The notes below the pieces were generated by a model. That model saw only the letters and a list, made by a program, of their open reading frames with translations, had not been told where the DNA came from and did not search any database. DNA of 64,000 nucleotides from Marisediminitalea alba (lineage in GTDB: Bacteria; Pseudomonadota; Gammaproteobacteria; Enterobacterales; Alteromonadaceae): contig NZ_PVNP01000192.1 in assembly GCF_002993365.1 (NCBI RefSeq), positions 87,217 to 151,216 on the forward strand, read 5' to 3'. Numbering within the stretch: the first letter of the stretch is position 1; each line of letters starts with the position of its first letter. This document shows positions 28,467 through 38,932 of this stretch, in pieces. Made by a program: the position numbers and the translations under genes.

Positions 28467-29033
28467 ATTGTCTCCCGTTGAAATCACCTTGGCCAATTAT
28501 AACATTAATTTAACAAAATGAGAGTTTAACAACCTTTTTTGTTTGAACTAAATCAAATAAAGGGTTATCACTCAATAAGCGACCACCTTAACAGCACCAC
28601 TCGTCGATAAAACCGTCGTAACACCAATAAACTATTAATCTTGCAACGTGCAGCGTTTGGTTTCATGTCACATAGTGCGATGGCTTATTGAACGCGAAAA
28701 ATGACCCATAAGCGGGTAACGGTAGCCCTTAAAGTATAATCTGAACGCACTGGAATTCACCTTTTCGATGTAACCACGTTAAACAACCGTTTTGCAATAA
28801 TGCCGGTCAGTGATTTTGTCTGCACAGGCTCTCATTTACGATTAACGGTTTTGCTACAATTAAATTAATCTTTATTTACACCAACACCGCTTGAGCATTT
28901 ATTATTCAAGGCGTAAGATGGTGAAAAATAATGTAATTTAATTACAAATAACCTATCCTTAAATAAATGGATACGGTCACCAAGACCGGCAGGCACTAGC
29001 CGTTACTACACAGCGCGTCGATGGAGAAACAGA
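28467..29033. other. 567-base intergenic region upstream of glgC
   Basis: A long A/T-rich divergent space between the SRPBCC gene and glgC with no convincing reading frame on either strand. It must hold promoters for both genes. GGAGA (about 29021-29025) is the ribosome site of glgC. I see no clear riboswitch, tRNA or repeat in it. Confidence 0.6.
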
Positions 29034-30308
29034 ATGTCCGACAAGAGCCCTCGTTATATCAGTAATCTTACCCGCGATACCTATGCATTAATCCTCGCCG
29101 GTGGCCGGGGGTCACGATTACACGAACTCACTACCTGGCGGGCCAAACCTGCACTTTATTTTGGCGGTAAATTCCGCATCATCGACTTTCCGCTGTCTAA
29201 CTGCATTAATTCGGGCATTCGCAGAATTGGTGTTGTCACCCAATATAAGTCTCACTCGCTGATTCGGCATTTGGTACGTGGCTGGGGGCACTTTAAAAAG
29301 GAACTGGGCGAGTCAGTGGAAATTCTGCCTGCGTCACAGCGCTTTTCAGAAAACTGGTACGAAGGCACCGCTGACGCTGTATTCCAGAATATCGATATTA
29401 TTCGCGATGAACTGCCGAAATTCGTAATGATCCTATCCGGCGATCATATCTATCGGATGGACTATGCCAACCTACTGGCCCGCCATGTAGAAACCGGCGC
29501 CAAAATGACCGTGTGCTGTATGAAGGTACCACTGGAAGAAGCGGCCGGCGCATTTGGTGTTATGTCAGTAGACGAAGACTACCGTATTAAAGGCTTTACT
29601 GAAAAACCAGCTAACCCGGACCCGGTGCCTAACGAGCCTGATTTATGTCTGGCATCTATGGGTAACTACGTATTTGATACAGAATTTTTGTTTGAGCAAT
29701 TGGCGCGTGACGCCGAAACCTCAGGCTCTGAGCGGGATTTTGGTAAAGACATCATTCCCAGTATTATCAATGACCACGACGTATTTGCTTATCCGTTCCA
29801 AAGCAGCGAGAACGAACACGTTTACTGGCGTGATGTAGGCACACTGGATTCCTTCTGGGAAGCCAACATGGAAATGGTGGCGCCGGTTCCAGCGCTTAAT
29901 TTATACGATCGTAAGTGGCCCATCTGGACCTATCAGGAGCAACTGCCGCCAGCGAAATTCGTTTGGGAAGACCATGACCGCCGCGGCGAAGCCATCAACT
30001 CGGTAGTCTCCGGTGGCTGTATTATTTCCGGTTCTACCCTGCGTCGCTCGTTATGTTTCTCAAATGTTCGGATCCACTCTTACGGCCTGATTGAGGAAGC
30101 CGTTATTCTGCCAGACGTGGAAATCAAGCGTCACTGTAAACTGCGGAAGGTCATTATTGACCGCGGCTGCGTGATCCCCGAAGGCACAGTAATAGGTTAC
30201 GATCACGAGGAAGACCGTCGCCGCGGCTTCCGCGTCTCCGATAAAGGCGTTGTACTGGTAACCCGCGAAATGCTTGGTCAGCCAGTCGGCGGCACCGCCA
30301 TAAGCTAA
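29034..30308 (+). CDS. glgC: Glucose-1-phosphate adenylyltransferase (ADP-glucose pyrophosphorylase)
   Basis: Makes ADP-glucose from ATP and glucose-1-phosphate, the committed step of glycogen synthesis. The 424 residues match bacterial GlgC. The nucleotidyl-transferase motif is [15 protein letters not shown]; also visible are [25 protein letters not shown], the ADP-glucose region [12 protein letters not shown] and the substrate loop GFTEKP. The C-terminal left-handed beta-helix begins about residue 310. No other glycogen gene (glgA, B, X or P) is in the window, so it is an orphan here. Confidence 0.95.
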   Translation: MSDKSPRYISNLTRDTYALILAGGRGSRLHELTTWRAKPALYFGGKFRIIDFPLSNCINSGIRRIGVVTQYKSHSLIRHLVRGWGHFKKELGESVEILPASQRFSENWYEGTADAVFQNIDIIRDELPKFVMILSGDHIYRMDYANLLARHVETGAKMTVCCMKVPLEEAAGAFGVMSVDEDYRIKGFTEKPANPDPVPNEPDLCLASMGNYVFDTEFLFEQLARDAETSGSERDFGKDIIPSIINDHDVFAYPFQSSENEHVYWRDVGTLDSFWEANMEMVAPVPALNLYDRKWPIWTYQEQLPPAKFVWEDHDRRGEAINSVVSGGCIISGSTLRRSLCFSNVRIHSYGLIEEAVILPDVEIKRHCKLRKVIIDRGCVIPEGTVIGYDHEEDRRRGFRVSDKGVVLVTREMLGQPVGGTAIS

Positions 30309-30313
30309 CGCTT

Positions 30314-31606
30314 TTAGCCGTGAGCCTGGCGTTTAGCCAGGTCTTGCGGTAATCGTAACGACGTCCAGCCAAACACCAGTATTGATAACACAAATGGAAT
30401 AGCCAGCCAGTCAAGTGCAGCGATCAGCCCTTCCAATTCACCCAGACTCGCCGTGTAATGCTCGCTCAGTACGCCCACAAACGTTGGACCACCGCCAAGC
30501 GCAATCAGGTTGAGAACAAAGAAAAATAACGCGGTAGACATGGCCCGGCAATTGGCCGGAGACAGCGTTTGAGCCATGGCAAAACACGGCCCGAAATATG
30601 TGCCGCTGGTGACCTGCAATAAAGTAAAACCAGCAATCGCCAGCCACAGCGATTCACTGTGAATTGCCAGCAAAAAGGCCGGCACGCCAACGCACAGAGC
30701 AAGCGCTGGCAGGCGCGCATAAGCACCGGGATTGCTACGCCCCCACTTATCAGCAATAACGCCGCCGGCCCACACGCCAATGGCATATAAAGTGCCGTTG
30801 ATAACCCCAAAAACCACCAGTAACCAGACAATGTCCACTTCACTGAAGCGCCGCACGAAGTAATCCATCTGCCAGCCAACCACCGCATAGTTAGCAAACG
30901 ACGACAACGTGATGCCCAGTACCATGCCCCACCAACTCGGCGTTTTAAGTAGCTCAACAATACTATCGAGCATGGGTCGCTGGCGCTCCTGCTCGGTTTG
31001 CTGTCGCACAGGCTCTTTTACCGTCAGTTTAAGCACAATAGCCAGTAAAATACCGGGTAGCCCTACCGCTATCATTACCGAGCGCCAGTTGGCCTGCCCT
31101 CCGCTGAGCACAAATGCTGAGGCCAGATACGCCAGCATAATGCCAAAGGGAATGCCCAGCGCATAAAGCGCCATGGCCGTGGCCCGCTCTTTCGGAGCAA
31201 ACAGATCTGCAATCATACTGTGCGCCGGCGGCGTGCCGCCGGCTTCGCCAATCCCCACACCAATCCTGCATAAGGCCAGTTGCAGATAGTTACCTGCCAT
31301 GCCCGACAGAGCGGTAAAGCCACTCCATAGCGTCAACGATAGTGTAATAATGTTTACCCGGCTGTAGCGGTCTGCCAGCCAGGCCACCGGAATACCCATT
31401 ACGGTATACAACACCGCAAAGTAAATACCTTTTAAATAGCCAAGCTGAGCATCATCCAACCCTAAATCCTGCTTAATAAATGGCGATAAAATACCAATGA
31501 TCTGACGGTCGATAAAATTAAACGCGTACACCAGCGTGAGCATCAGCAATACGTAATACCGATAGCGATCAGGCTTTGCAGCGGGGGGAACAGAATTAGG
31601 GTTCAC
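30314..31606 (-). CDS. Major facilitator superfamily transporter (spinster-like)
   Basis: A 430-residue membrane transporter with about 12 membrane segments. The N-terminal half carries YAFNFIDRQIIGILSPFIKQDLGL and the MFS motif A loop MGIPVAWLADRYSRVN. The GVGIGEAGGTPPAHSMIADLF segment is typical of the spinster-like/YnfM-like MFS group, whose members carry lipids or organic anions. Substrate unknown. It converges on glgC with five bases between stops. Confidence 0.82.
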   Translation of the reverse strand: MNPNSVPPAAKPDRYRYYVLLMLTLVYAFNFIDRQIIGILSPFIKQDLGLDDAQLGYLKGIYFAVLYTVMGIPVAWLADRYSRVNIITLSLTLWSGFTALSGMAGNYLQLALCRIGVGIGEAGGTPPAHSMIADLFAPKERATAMALYALGIPFGIMLAYLASAFVLSGGQANWRSVMIAVGLPGILLAIVLKLTVKEPVRQQTEQERQRPMLDSIVELLKTPSWWGMVLGITLSSFANYAVVGWQMDYFVRRFSEVDIVWLLVVFGVINGTLYAIGVWAGGVIADKWGRSNPGAYARLPALALCVGVPAFLLAIHSESLWLAIAGFTLLQVTSGTYFGPCFAMAQTLSPANCRAMSTALFFFVLNLIALGGGPTFVGVLSEHYTASLGELEGLIAALDWLAIPFVLSILVFGWTSLRLPQDLAKRQAHG

Positions 31607-31729
31607 ACATCACCTGTGATACAAATACATTAACAAGCAGACTTATAGCGGAATATCATTAAGAATAAGTCGAAACGCGGCCAGCGAGCCGGGATAATAC
31701 CATTCTATTAATCTGATGTTGAACTCTGT

Positions 31730-32548
31730 ATGCACATAGACAAACTATTAGCTCTGACTTCCGACGTAACTACTATAAACGATAATGAGTGGCTGATGAC
31801 CCACCCAGGCCTGCCCGATACCTGGGGTCAGGGGCGCACTGCCTTTGGCGGCATCACTGCCGGTTTCCTGCATCACGCTCTGGCTCAGGTAGTTGAGAAA
31901 GACCGTAGCTTAAGGGCTTATCACACCAACTTTATCGGGCCGGTGAGTTTCGATAAACCACTTGAGCTCATTGTTGAGAAGTTACGTTCTGGGCGCAATA
32001 TGTCGCAATACCTCGCCAGGCTGCAGCAGGATGGCAAAGTCTGTGTTTGTGTGCAGGCCTGTTTCGGTGTAGAGCGCAGTTCAAAAATACAGGTGGATAA
32101 ACTGCCTTCCCATTCGATGAAGCTGCCGCAAAAAGCCAAGTTTATTCCGCAAATTCCTAAGGTGACACCGCGCTTTTTCCGTCACTACCAACTGGCTATC
32201 GAACAAGGCCAGATCCCGTTCAGCTGGAGTAAGCACAGTCATTACCATGGCTGGATGCGCTTTAAAGAGGCCGTCAGTGACTTTAATTACACTCACCTGA
32301 TCTCACTGATTGATGCCTGGCCGCCGGCTATCATTCAGCAACTCAAATTACCGGCACCGGTAAGCACCGTAAGCTGGGATATTGAATTGGTGCAACCACT
32401 TGCGCTAACTACCGAAAATCCCTGGTTTGGCTACCAGGTAGATACCAAACTCGCCAGTGGTGGCTATGCCCACACCGAAGCAACCATCTGGGACGATAAA
32501 GTGCGCGTAATCGCTCTCAGCCGCCAGACCATCGCTGTCTTCGATTAA
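31730..32548 (+). CDS. Acyl-CoA thioesterase, double hot-dog (TesB-like) family
   Basis: A 272-residue two-hot-dog-domain protein of the TesB-like thioesterase group. The N-terminal half carries TWGQGRTAFGGITAGFLHHAL and the strand LRAYHTNFIGPVSFDKPLEL. The C-terminal half carries DAWPPAIIQQLKLPAPVSTVSWDIELVQPL and the final SGGYAHTEATIWDDKVRVIALSRQTIAVF. It probably hydrolyses acyl-CoA esters; chain length and physiological role are not visible. It is transcribed alone and ends in a clear terminator. Confidence 0.82.
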   Translation: MHIDKLLALTSDVTTINDNEWLMTHPGLPDTWGQGRTAFGGITAGFLHHALAQVVEKDRSLRAYHTNFIGPVSFDKPLELIVEKLRSGRNMSQYLARLQQDGKVCVCVQACFGVERSSKIQVDKLPSHSMKLPQKAKFIPQIPKVTPRFFRHYQLAIEQGQIPFSWSKHSHYHGWMRFKEAVSDFNYTHLISLIDAWPPAIIQQLKLPAPVSTVSWDIELVQPLALTTENPWFGYQVDTKLASGGYAHTEATIWDDKVRVIALSRQTIAVFD

Positions 32549-32563
32549 GTTGTAGCACGACAT

Positions 32564-32595
32564 AAAAAACCCGGCACACGCCGGGTAAATTTTTA
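32564..32595. terminator. Intrinsic terminator after the thioesterase gene
   Basis: ACCCGGC/GCCGGGT stem (32569-32575 and 32580-32586), ACAC loop, A-run before and ATTTTT after. It can act in both directions. Confidence 0.85.
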
Positions 32596-32676
32596 ACGCA
32601 CTTATTATTATTATAAAGCTAGCAAGGTAAATTGCCGGAGTCAGAACTCACTGCCCCGACAACCTTTAACTAATCA

Positions 32677-32702
32677 GTGGAGAGCTAGTGCTAACTCTCC
32701 AC
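32677..32702 (-). terminator. Inverted repeat after the TonB-dependent receptor gene
   Basis: GTGGAGAG/CTCTCCAC with a ten-base loop lies 20 bases past the receptor stop. There is no U-tract, so it may be a transcript-end hairpin rather than a complete terminator. Confidence 0.45.
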
Positions 32703-32721
32703 AGGTTGGTTGGGAGGTTGA

Positions 32722-35673
32722 TTAGTTAAATCCGTAACGAACACCCAGCGCATAGCGTGTGCCATACTGGCGGGCAAACAGGAACTGCTCCTCATAACGG
32801 CCGTAACCCTGTTCCGTCTCGTTGTTCAGGTTTAACGCATCTAAGAACACGGTGAGGTTTTCATTGATGTCGTAGTTAATGCTCATATCCACCTGACCAT
32901 AGTCTTTAAAGAACTGTGGTGGTGCATCAGCAGAACCCTGAGCCTGACCAACGCCTAACAGGTAATCATCACGCCAGGCGTAAGTCACCTTCACTGACAG
33001 ACCGTCTTTTTCATAAAACGCCTGCAGGTTAGCTGAGTCGCCCAAACCGGTTAATGGCGCCTGTTGAGTAAGACTGTCTACATCAAACTCTACATCACCG
33101 TTAACGAAGGTGGCGTTCACGTTAAACCCAAAACCGGTTTCACCAATCATGTGCTGCAGCGCCACTTCCACACCATCTACCGATTTTGCATCAGTGTTAT
33201 TTGGCTGGCTGACATTCCACACAATCAATGGATCATTGCTGTTTGGCTCAATCTGACCGTCGGCATTACCATGACCATTGGCCAGCATCTGATCGAAGAT
33301 CGCGGTGCTGGTTGCCTGCTCACCGCGGGCTTCAATATCGGCAATCGCCTGCTGATAGCGCGGACCATTGTAGATGTCGTACAAACCATCGATGGTGGTT
33401 TCGGTAATCGTGGTCTGAATGAAGTTATCAACGTCTTTCTTAAACCATACGATTGACGCGTAACTGGCTTCACCGTAATAGTACTCAAGCGCTACATCGA
33501 GGTTAGTCGACTCGAACGGTAACAGGTTCGGATTACCCTGTGAGCCAGTTCGTGAACCTGGTTTCGGGCTACCGCTCAGGGCACGACCACCGGCTAAGAA
33601 GCCCAATGGTGCACGTGACATAGTTTTACCCCATGATACCCTGGCCTGTAACTCGTCGGTAACGTCCAGACGGAAGTCGATCGACGGCAGGAACACATCG
33701 TGTGAGCCTTCCTGGGTCAGGTAGTTGGCGGTACCGCCTTCCTCGTACTGCATGATCCACTCAGAGGCTGCCACCCAGTTTACCTGCTGCTCAACACGCT
33801 GACGTACAGTACTGGTTACATCCGTTTCTTCATAACGGGCACCGGCAATCAACTGTGCTGGATAGTCACCAATATCAAATTCCCATTCGGTCTGAACGTA
33901 AATACTGTTGGTCACTTCCTCTACTTCACTTTCGCCCGTGATGCCATTGAAGTAAGCATCAGGTACATAAGCGTCGCCGCCCATGATGTCTTCAGTCAGG
34001 TAGGCCATTTGACGCGCTACGGCTTCATCGAAGTCGTAGGTGTAGTAATAGTTAGGCATCAGGTCAGCGCCACCACCAGCGAACTCATCCAGGAAACTAC
34101 CAGTGTCATATCGGGTAAACATGCTGTCCGGGAAGATTTCCGGGAAAGACGGGTTAAAGCCCGGACCGCCGCGCAGACCGCTCCACGCATTGGTGCCGTA
34201 CATGGTTTGCTCAGTGCGGGCAAAACCAAATTTAACCAGCGGCATAGGGATATCAAATTTAGAGTTGTACCACTCACCGTCAAACTGCAGCTGTTCTACA
34301 TTTGATTCACCCGGCGAGTGAATAAACTGACTGAAGTTAGAGTCGATTTCACTTGGCATTAACTCGTTGGTGCCGTTTTGCCATCTGATAAAAGCAGACG
34401 GTACTTCACCGTCACGGTAGTCGTATATTTTGGTTATCAGTTTATCCGAACCCAGAATAATCTGGCCATTACTGCCCATGCCGTCGTCTGCACCGTTATC
34501 GATTTCATTGCTGGAGTCGTGATAATCAATGTTGAACTTCAGATCGTCAGTCACCTGCCAGTCGATATTCAGACCGATTGAGCGGGCATCTACCTCTGTG
34601 GTTTCACGGAAAGCGGTAAATGAGCCATCGTTCCCACCAATATCTGCGTAAATTGCCGTACCGTTTTCATCCAGCTCGTAACCGTTAATGTTACCGCCAA
34701 ATTCATTCCAGATACCCCAGCCAACACTCTCCAGCCCCACAATCGCATTGGTCATGGTGTAGTCGAGTGTCATGGTAATGTCGTCGTTAGGCGCATATTG
34801 AAACGTCAACTGAGCATTGGTACGGTCGTTTTCCACATTGTCGATACCATAGTTCATATCTTTCGGGAAAAAGTAGTTACCAATGCGGTTGCCTTCATCA
34901 TCCACGGCGCGCGGATCGATCATGGTGGATTCGTTATATTCCGGCAAATCCACATTCGCCTGCCAGCCCTGAATATTGGCCTGCTGACGCTGGAAGTCAC
35001 GCTGATAATGAGAGAAGCTTACCGCAAATCCCAGTTTATCATCGTTGAAAGTATTACTGTAAATACCGGCGATTTCCGGCGTTACATCATCCCCTTCCAC
35101 TACAGACGTATCATGCAGCGCTTTGGCCATAAACGAGTAACGTTGACCTGGTTGTTGTAATGGCTTTGAGGTAACAATGTTTACGGTCGCCCCCAAACCA
35201 CCGCTTGGCAGTTCGGCCTTGGCCGTTTTGTACACTTCCAGGGCACTGACGCCCTCAGAAGAAAGGTGTTGCAGGCTGTAAGAACGGGTAAAACCCGTAC
35301 CCGGCATCTGACGACCGTTTAAAGTGATCAGGTTAAAGCCCGGGCCAAAACCACGCACGGTGATTTCACTCCCCTCACCGTTGGCACGGCTTACCGAGAC
35401 ACCCGTAATACGTTGCAGTGATTCAGCCAGGTTAGAGTCCGGGAATTTACCCATTTCTTCCGCTGAAATCGCATCCATCACACCCGGCGTGCTGCGCTTG
35501 ATATCCATGGCACGAATTAAACTGCCCCGGATCCCCTGCACTTCGATAACTTCTACCGACGGATCCTGATCAGACTCGTTACCTTCCTGCGCGAAGGCTG
35601 CCTGACCTGCGGTGCCCAGCAATAACCCTACGGCTATGGCCAGACGATTTTTATTAAAAGTTGTGTAGTTCAT
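32722..35673 (-). CDS. TonB-dependent receptor (TonB-Xanth-Caul type), likely glucan oligosaccharide uptake
   Basis: A 983-residue outer-membrane transporter. The signal peptide ends GTAGQAAFA, followed by a TonB-box-like SVEVIEVQGIRG. The plug domain follows with MDAISAEEMGKFPDSNLAESLQRITGVSV and TVRGFGPGFNLITLNGRQMP, then a 22-strand barrel ending in GTRYALGVRYGFN. The family is the large group of carbohydrate receptors in Alteromonadales, Xanthomonas and Caulobacter. It lies 76 bases after the GH16 glucanase on the same strand, so it probably imports the products of that enzyme, likely laminarin oligosaccharides. This substrate is inferred from the neighbour. Confidence 0.88.
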   Translation of the reverse strand: MNYTTFNKNRLAIAVGLLLGTAGQAAFAQEGNESDQDPSVEVIEVQGIRGSLIRAMDIKRSTPGVMDAISAEEMGKFPDSNLAESLQRITGVSVSRANGEGSEITVRGFGPGFNLITLNGRQMPGTGFTRSYSLQHLSSEGVSALEVYKTAKAELPSGGLGATVNIVTSKPLQQPGQRYSFMAKALHDTSVVEGDDVTPEIAGIYSNTFNDDKLGFAVSFSHYQRDFQRQQANIQGWQANVDLPEYNESTMIDPRAVDDEGNRIGNYFFPKDMNYGIDNVENDRTNAQLTFQYAPNDDITMTLDYTMTNAIVGLESVGWGIWNEFGGNINGYELDENGTAIYADIGGNDGSFTAFRETTEVDARSIGLNIDWQVTDDLKFNIDYHDSSNEIDNGADDGMGSNGQIILGSDKLITKIYDYRDGEVPSAFIRWQNGTNELMPSEIDSNFSQFIHSPGESNVEQLQFDGEWYNSKFDIPMPLVKFGFARTEQTMYGTNAWSGLRGGPGFNPSFPEIFPDSMFTRYDTGSFLDEFAGGGADLMPNYYYTYDFDEAVARQMAYLTEDIMGGDAYVPDAYFNGITGESEVEEVTNSIYVQTEWEFDIGDYPAQLIAGARYEETDVTSTVRQRVEQQVNWVAASEWIMQYEEGGTANYLTQEGSHDVFLPSIDFRLDVTDELQARVSWGKTMSRAPLGFLAGGRALSGSPKPGSRTGSQGNPNLLPFESTNLDVALEYYYGEASYASIVWFKKDVDNFIQTTITETTIDGLYDIYNGPRYQQAIADIEARGEQATSTAIFDQMLANGHGNADGQIEPNSNDPLIVWNVSQPNNTDAKSVDGVEVALQHMIGETGFGFNVNATFVNGDVEFDVDSLTQQAPLTGLGDSANLQAFYEKDGLSVKVTYAWRDDYLLGVGQAQGSADAPPQFFKDYGQVDMSINYDINENLTVFLDALNLNNETEQGYGRYEEQFLFARQYGTRYALGVRYGFN

Positions 35674-35749
35674 AGTTCGATACTCACGTTTTATTCTTTA
35701 CCTTGTGCAAGTACCGGCCTGTAGGCTGCGGCACCTGCGACCGGCTGCA

Positions 35750-38398
35750 TTACTCGGCAGCGATTTCTGCGTTATCGATACGGTAGACGGCGCCGTCGCC
35801 AGTCCCCCAAGCCGGGAAGACCATCAGTACATTGATGTCACTGATATCCAGGCCAGCATCGAATAACTGTTGCAAGGTAAAGGTGTAGGTTTGCCATTGA
35901 CCCAGGACTGGCGCTTCGCCTTCCACACTGTCAGTCAGTGGCAGTTCAACAGCGGTTGCCGCACCGGTAGATTCAATTTTGAATAACCAGCTTGAGTCCG
36001 GGTCAGACGGGTTAGATACCACTTTCATGTCAAAGCGAACCACCCCTGTGCTCAGCAGAGCGGAAGCGTCGTAAGACACGCCGTCATCGGCCAGAAAGCC
36101 CATTACCGTTGGCTGCGAGCCAATAATGAACTGTGCTACGGCACCTTTGCTGTCGTCTTCGTCCATCTCTACTGTTGGTGTAGAACCACCACAGCAATCC
36201 CAAATAGACCAGCCATCGGCGGCGACATCTTCGAACAGTTTAATGCCGTTAGCCGATTCCGCAGACGGGTCGTAGATGCGGGCGTTATCCACACGGTAAA
36301 CCGCGCCATTACCGGTTCCCCAGGCTGGGAAAATCATCACCACGTCAATGGCACTAACATCCAGACCACCAGCTGATAAATCAGACAGTTTAAAGGTATA
36401 GGTCTGCCATTCGCCGGTTACCGGAGCAACGCCTTCCTGACTGTCAGTAACAGGCAGTTCTACCGCGGTAGCTCCGTCACTGGATTCCAGCTTGATTAAC
36501 CATGAGGCATCCGGGCTCGATGGCGCATCAACCACTTTCATTTCAAATTCCAGTACACCGGTTTCTAAAATGGCACTGGCGTCAAACGGTGTATCACCAC
36601 CACCATTGGCACCGCGGGTAATAAAGCCCATTACGGTTGGCGCTTCGCCAATTGAGAACTGTGCAACCAGACCATGATCATCATCGTCGAGTTCTTCAGT
36701 AGGCATAGAGCCGCCACAACAGTCCCACATTACCCAATCCGGGTTTTCACCGTCGTCAAAGAACACCACTTCCGGTGATGGTGCTTTAATTTCAACGTTA
36801 TCCAACTGGTAAACGGCACCTTCGCCCAGTCCCCACGACGGGAACACCATCAGCACGTCAATTGCGCTCACATCCAGCCCAATATCTGCCAGCATCTGCA
36901 GCGGAAATACATAGGTCTGCCATTCGCCAACCACAGGAGTGACACCGTCGCGGTTATCAGCCAGAGGCAATTCGGCAGCACTTGCCGCATTGTTGCTCTC
37001 CACCTTGAATAACCAGGCAGCATCCGGGCTGGCCGGTGCAGACACGACTTTCATATCAAATGAGATCACGCCGGTTTCCAGCATGCCAGAGCCATCAAAA
37101 GGAGAAGCCTGACCGTTTTCGTCGGTAATAAACTCATCACGGCTGATAAACCCGTTAACCGTGGGCGAAGCACCCACCATGAATTCATACACGGCACCCT
37201 GATCCGGATCTTCAACAATCATTGGCGTTGAACCACCACAACAGTCCCAGGCAGGCCAGTTAGGATTCGCCGCATCGTTAAAGATGGTCAGGTTTTGTAC
37301 CACACCACTTGATGGTGGTGTTGGGATAGGCGCCTCACCTTCAACCAGCGCATCATCCAGGCTTTCGTAGCCAGGCCGGATGGTTTCACAACCTTTACCG
37401 GTGTCCGGGTCAGATGCACACTCATACACATGTACATAGTCGATAACGTATTCCTGGCCAGCGGCAAACGCTTCCGCGTCGATGCCCATATTATTGACGT
37501 TTTCAGGCCAGTCACCGCCAACCGCCAGGTTCAGTAACAGGTGGAATTCCTGATCGAACGGCGCGTTATTCCAGAAAGTCGTTAACTCACCGGTGATTTG
37601 ATCGTAGTACTCAGCAAACCAACCACGGTGGCTCAGACCCATAGCCTCACCGCTGGCGTTATAGCGTACTGTAGACTTACGCTGGGTGGCATACAGATAA
37701 CCGTCTACATACCAGCGAATTTCCCCTTCCTGCCATTCAATAGCATAGGTGTGGAAATCATCAGCCGGATTCATGTCTGCCGGGAACTCATAAGCTTTAC
37801 CGGAGTTCACATTGTTTGGCCAGTCGCGCCCATAATGCAGAGTACCGTGAATGTTAGACTCAACATTCCCCTCTTCGTCGGCCACTTTCAGGTTAACGGC
37901 TTCCATAATGTCGATCTCGCCGGATTTCGGCCAACCGCCATACACATAGTCGGTAGGCAGCATCCAGAATGCCGGCCAGCTGCCCTGCCCTGAAGGCAGT
38001 TTGGCACGCATTTCAAAACGACCGTATTTAAAATCGCCTTTATAACGGGTGTTTAACCGGGCAGACGTGTAAGGCTTCTCAGCCCCTTCCTCTGCAGGCA
38101 GTGCAACGATATGCAGCATACCATCGGCGACATAGGAGTTTGCCGGATCATCGGTATAGCATTGTTGCTCATTGTTACCGCCGCCGGCGCAATTTACTTC
38201 GTGTGTCCATTTAGCGCTATCGATTGCGCTACCATCAAAATCATCACTCCAGACTAATTGCCAGTCGGTTACCGGCTGAGCCGGATCAACGGTGGTAAAA
38301 TCTGATTCTGTTTTGGCGCTTTCGCCGCCACAACCCATCAGCGTTGCCGCGGTCATAGCAGCAAGCAACCGAGATAGTTGCATTGTTGTGTTTTTCAT
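35750..38398 (-). CDS. GH16 endo-beta-1,3-glucanase (laminarinase-type) lipoprotein with three C-terminal modules
   Basis: 882 residues. The signal peptide has a lipobox LMGC with Cys23, so the protein is lipid-anchored. The GH16 catalytic domain spans about residues 45-335; the E-x-D-x-x-E active site is E161, D163 and E166 in GEIDIMEA. Three tandem modules of 160-175 residues follow (about 373-546, 547-721, 722-882). Each opens with a W(D)CCGGS signature, has an ELP(L/V)-containing sheet and ends GxGAVYxxDN. They look like lectin-type carbohydrate-binding modules and recall the C-terminal domain of ExoP-type glucanases; that likeness is from memory. The gene is preceded by two LacI-type palindromes. 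Confidence 0.9.
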   Translation of the reverse strand: MKNTTMQLSRLLAAMTAATLMGCGGESAKTESDFTTVDPAQPVTDWQLVWSDDFDGSAIDSAKWTHEVNCAGGGNNEQQCYTDDPANSYVADGMLHIVALPAEEGAEKPYTSARLNTRYKGDFKYGRFEMRAKLPSGQGSWPAFWMLPTDYVYGGWPKSGEIDIMEAVNLKVADEEGNVESNIHGTLHYGRDWPNNVNSGKAYEFPADMNPADDFHTYAIEWQEGEIRWYVDGYLYATQRKSTVRYNASGEAMGLSHRGWFAEYYDQITGELTTFWNNAPFDQEFHLLLNLAVGGDWPENVNNMGIDAEAFAAGQEYVIDYVHVYECASDPDTGKGCETIRPGYESLDDALVEGEAPIPTPPSSGVVQNLTIFNDAANPNWPAWDCCGGSTPMIVEDPDQGAVYEFMVGASPTVNGFISRDEFITDENGQASPFDGSGMLETGVISFDMKVVSAPASPDAAWLFKVESNNAASAAELPLADNRDGVTPVVGEWQTYVFPLQMLADIGLDVSAIDVLMVFPSWGLGEGAVYQLDNVEIKAPSPEVVFFDDGENPDWVMWDCCGGSMPTEELDDDDHGLVAQFSIGEAPTVMGFITRGANGGGDTPFDASAILETGVLEFEMKVVDAPSSPDASWLIKLESSDGATAVELPVTDSQEGVAPVTGEWQTYTFKLSDLSAGGLDVSAIDVVMIFPAWGTGNGAVYRVDNARIYDPSAESANGIKLFEDVAADGWSIWDCCGGSTPTVEMDEDDSKGAVAQFIIGSQPTVMGFLADDGVSYDASALLSTGVVRFDMKVVSNPSDPDSSWLFKIESTGAATAVELPLTDSVEGEAPVLGQWQTYTFTLQQLFDAGLDISDINVLMVFPAWGTGDGAVYRIDNAEIAAE

Positions 38399-38463
38399 TC
38401 TTCAGCCCCGATCTAAACGGAATTTATGTTGCGTCACCTGTCGGCTTTCATCCGCCGCAAAAG

Positions 38464-38477
38464 TGTAAGCGCTTACA
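38464..38477. promoter_or_regulatory. LacI-type operator, GH16-proximal site
   Basis: TGTAAGCGCTTACA is a perfect 14-base palindrome with a central CG, the layout of LacI/GalR-family sites. It lies 66 bases upstream of the GH16 start codon. No LacI-family regulator is encoded in the window. Confidence 0.75.
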
Positions 38478-38495
38478 TGTGCAATCAAAGAATTA

Positions 38496-38509
38496 TGTAA
38501 GCGCTTACA
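38496..38509. promoter_or_regulatory. LacI-type operator, GH16-distal site
   Basis: A second identical TGTAAGCGCTTACA whose centre is 32 bases (about three helical turns) from the first. Two identical operators on the same DNA face suggest cooperative repression or a looped complex. Confidence 0.75.
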
Positions 38510-38932
38510 GAGATTATTACATTAAGTTAGAGAAGTAAATTCAAATTAACAATTTTTTTACTATAAAGTGCATCACGATTGTGATTTTTCGTTTGTGTCA
38601 CCAGCGCGGCTGGTTCGTTGAGCCACGTTTATGCCCTTATCATAAAATCTTCTTTAATTACATTGATTTGCATTGATCATACTCAACTACCTACCGGAGT
38701 GAAAGCGAATTGGAGCGTGGTTTTTAAAGCAGTAAACGCACACACCGCCTGCCGTTTTATGCTTGGGTGTAAGGAAAAACGGACAACTGGCAAATCATTT
38801 GTTTAACAATTGAACAATGGTTAAATACAGCAGGATCAGGCACAATAGCGGCGTTTCCGGTCGTTTTTATGTAAGCGCAATCATTTATTCAGAACAATGA
38901 ATTGACTACCAGCGCATAAGACAATACGTGTT
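38510..38932. other. Intergenic region upstream of the GH16 operators
   Basis: About 420 A/T-rich bases between the operators and the 3' end of the HDOD gene. I see no gene. A degenerate half-site TGTAAGCGCAATCA lies at about 38870. Confidence 0.5.
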
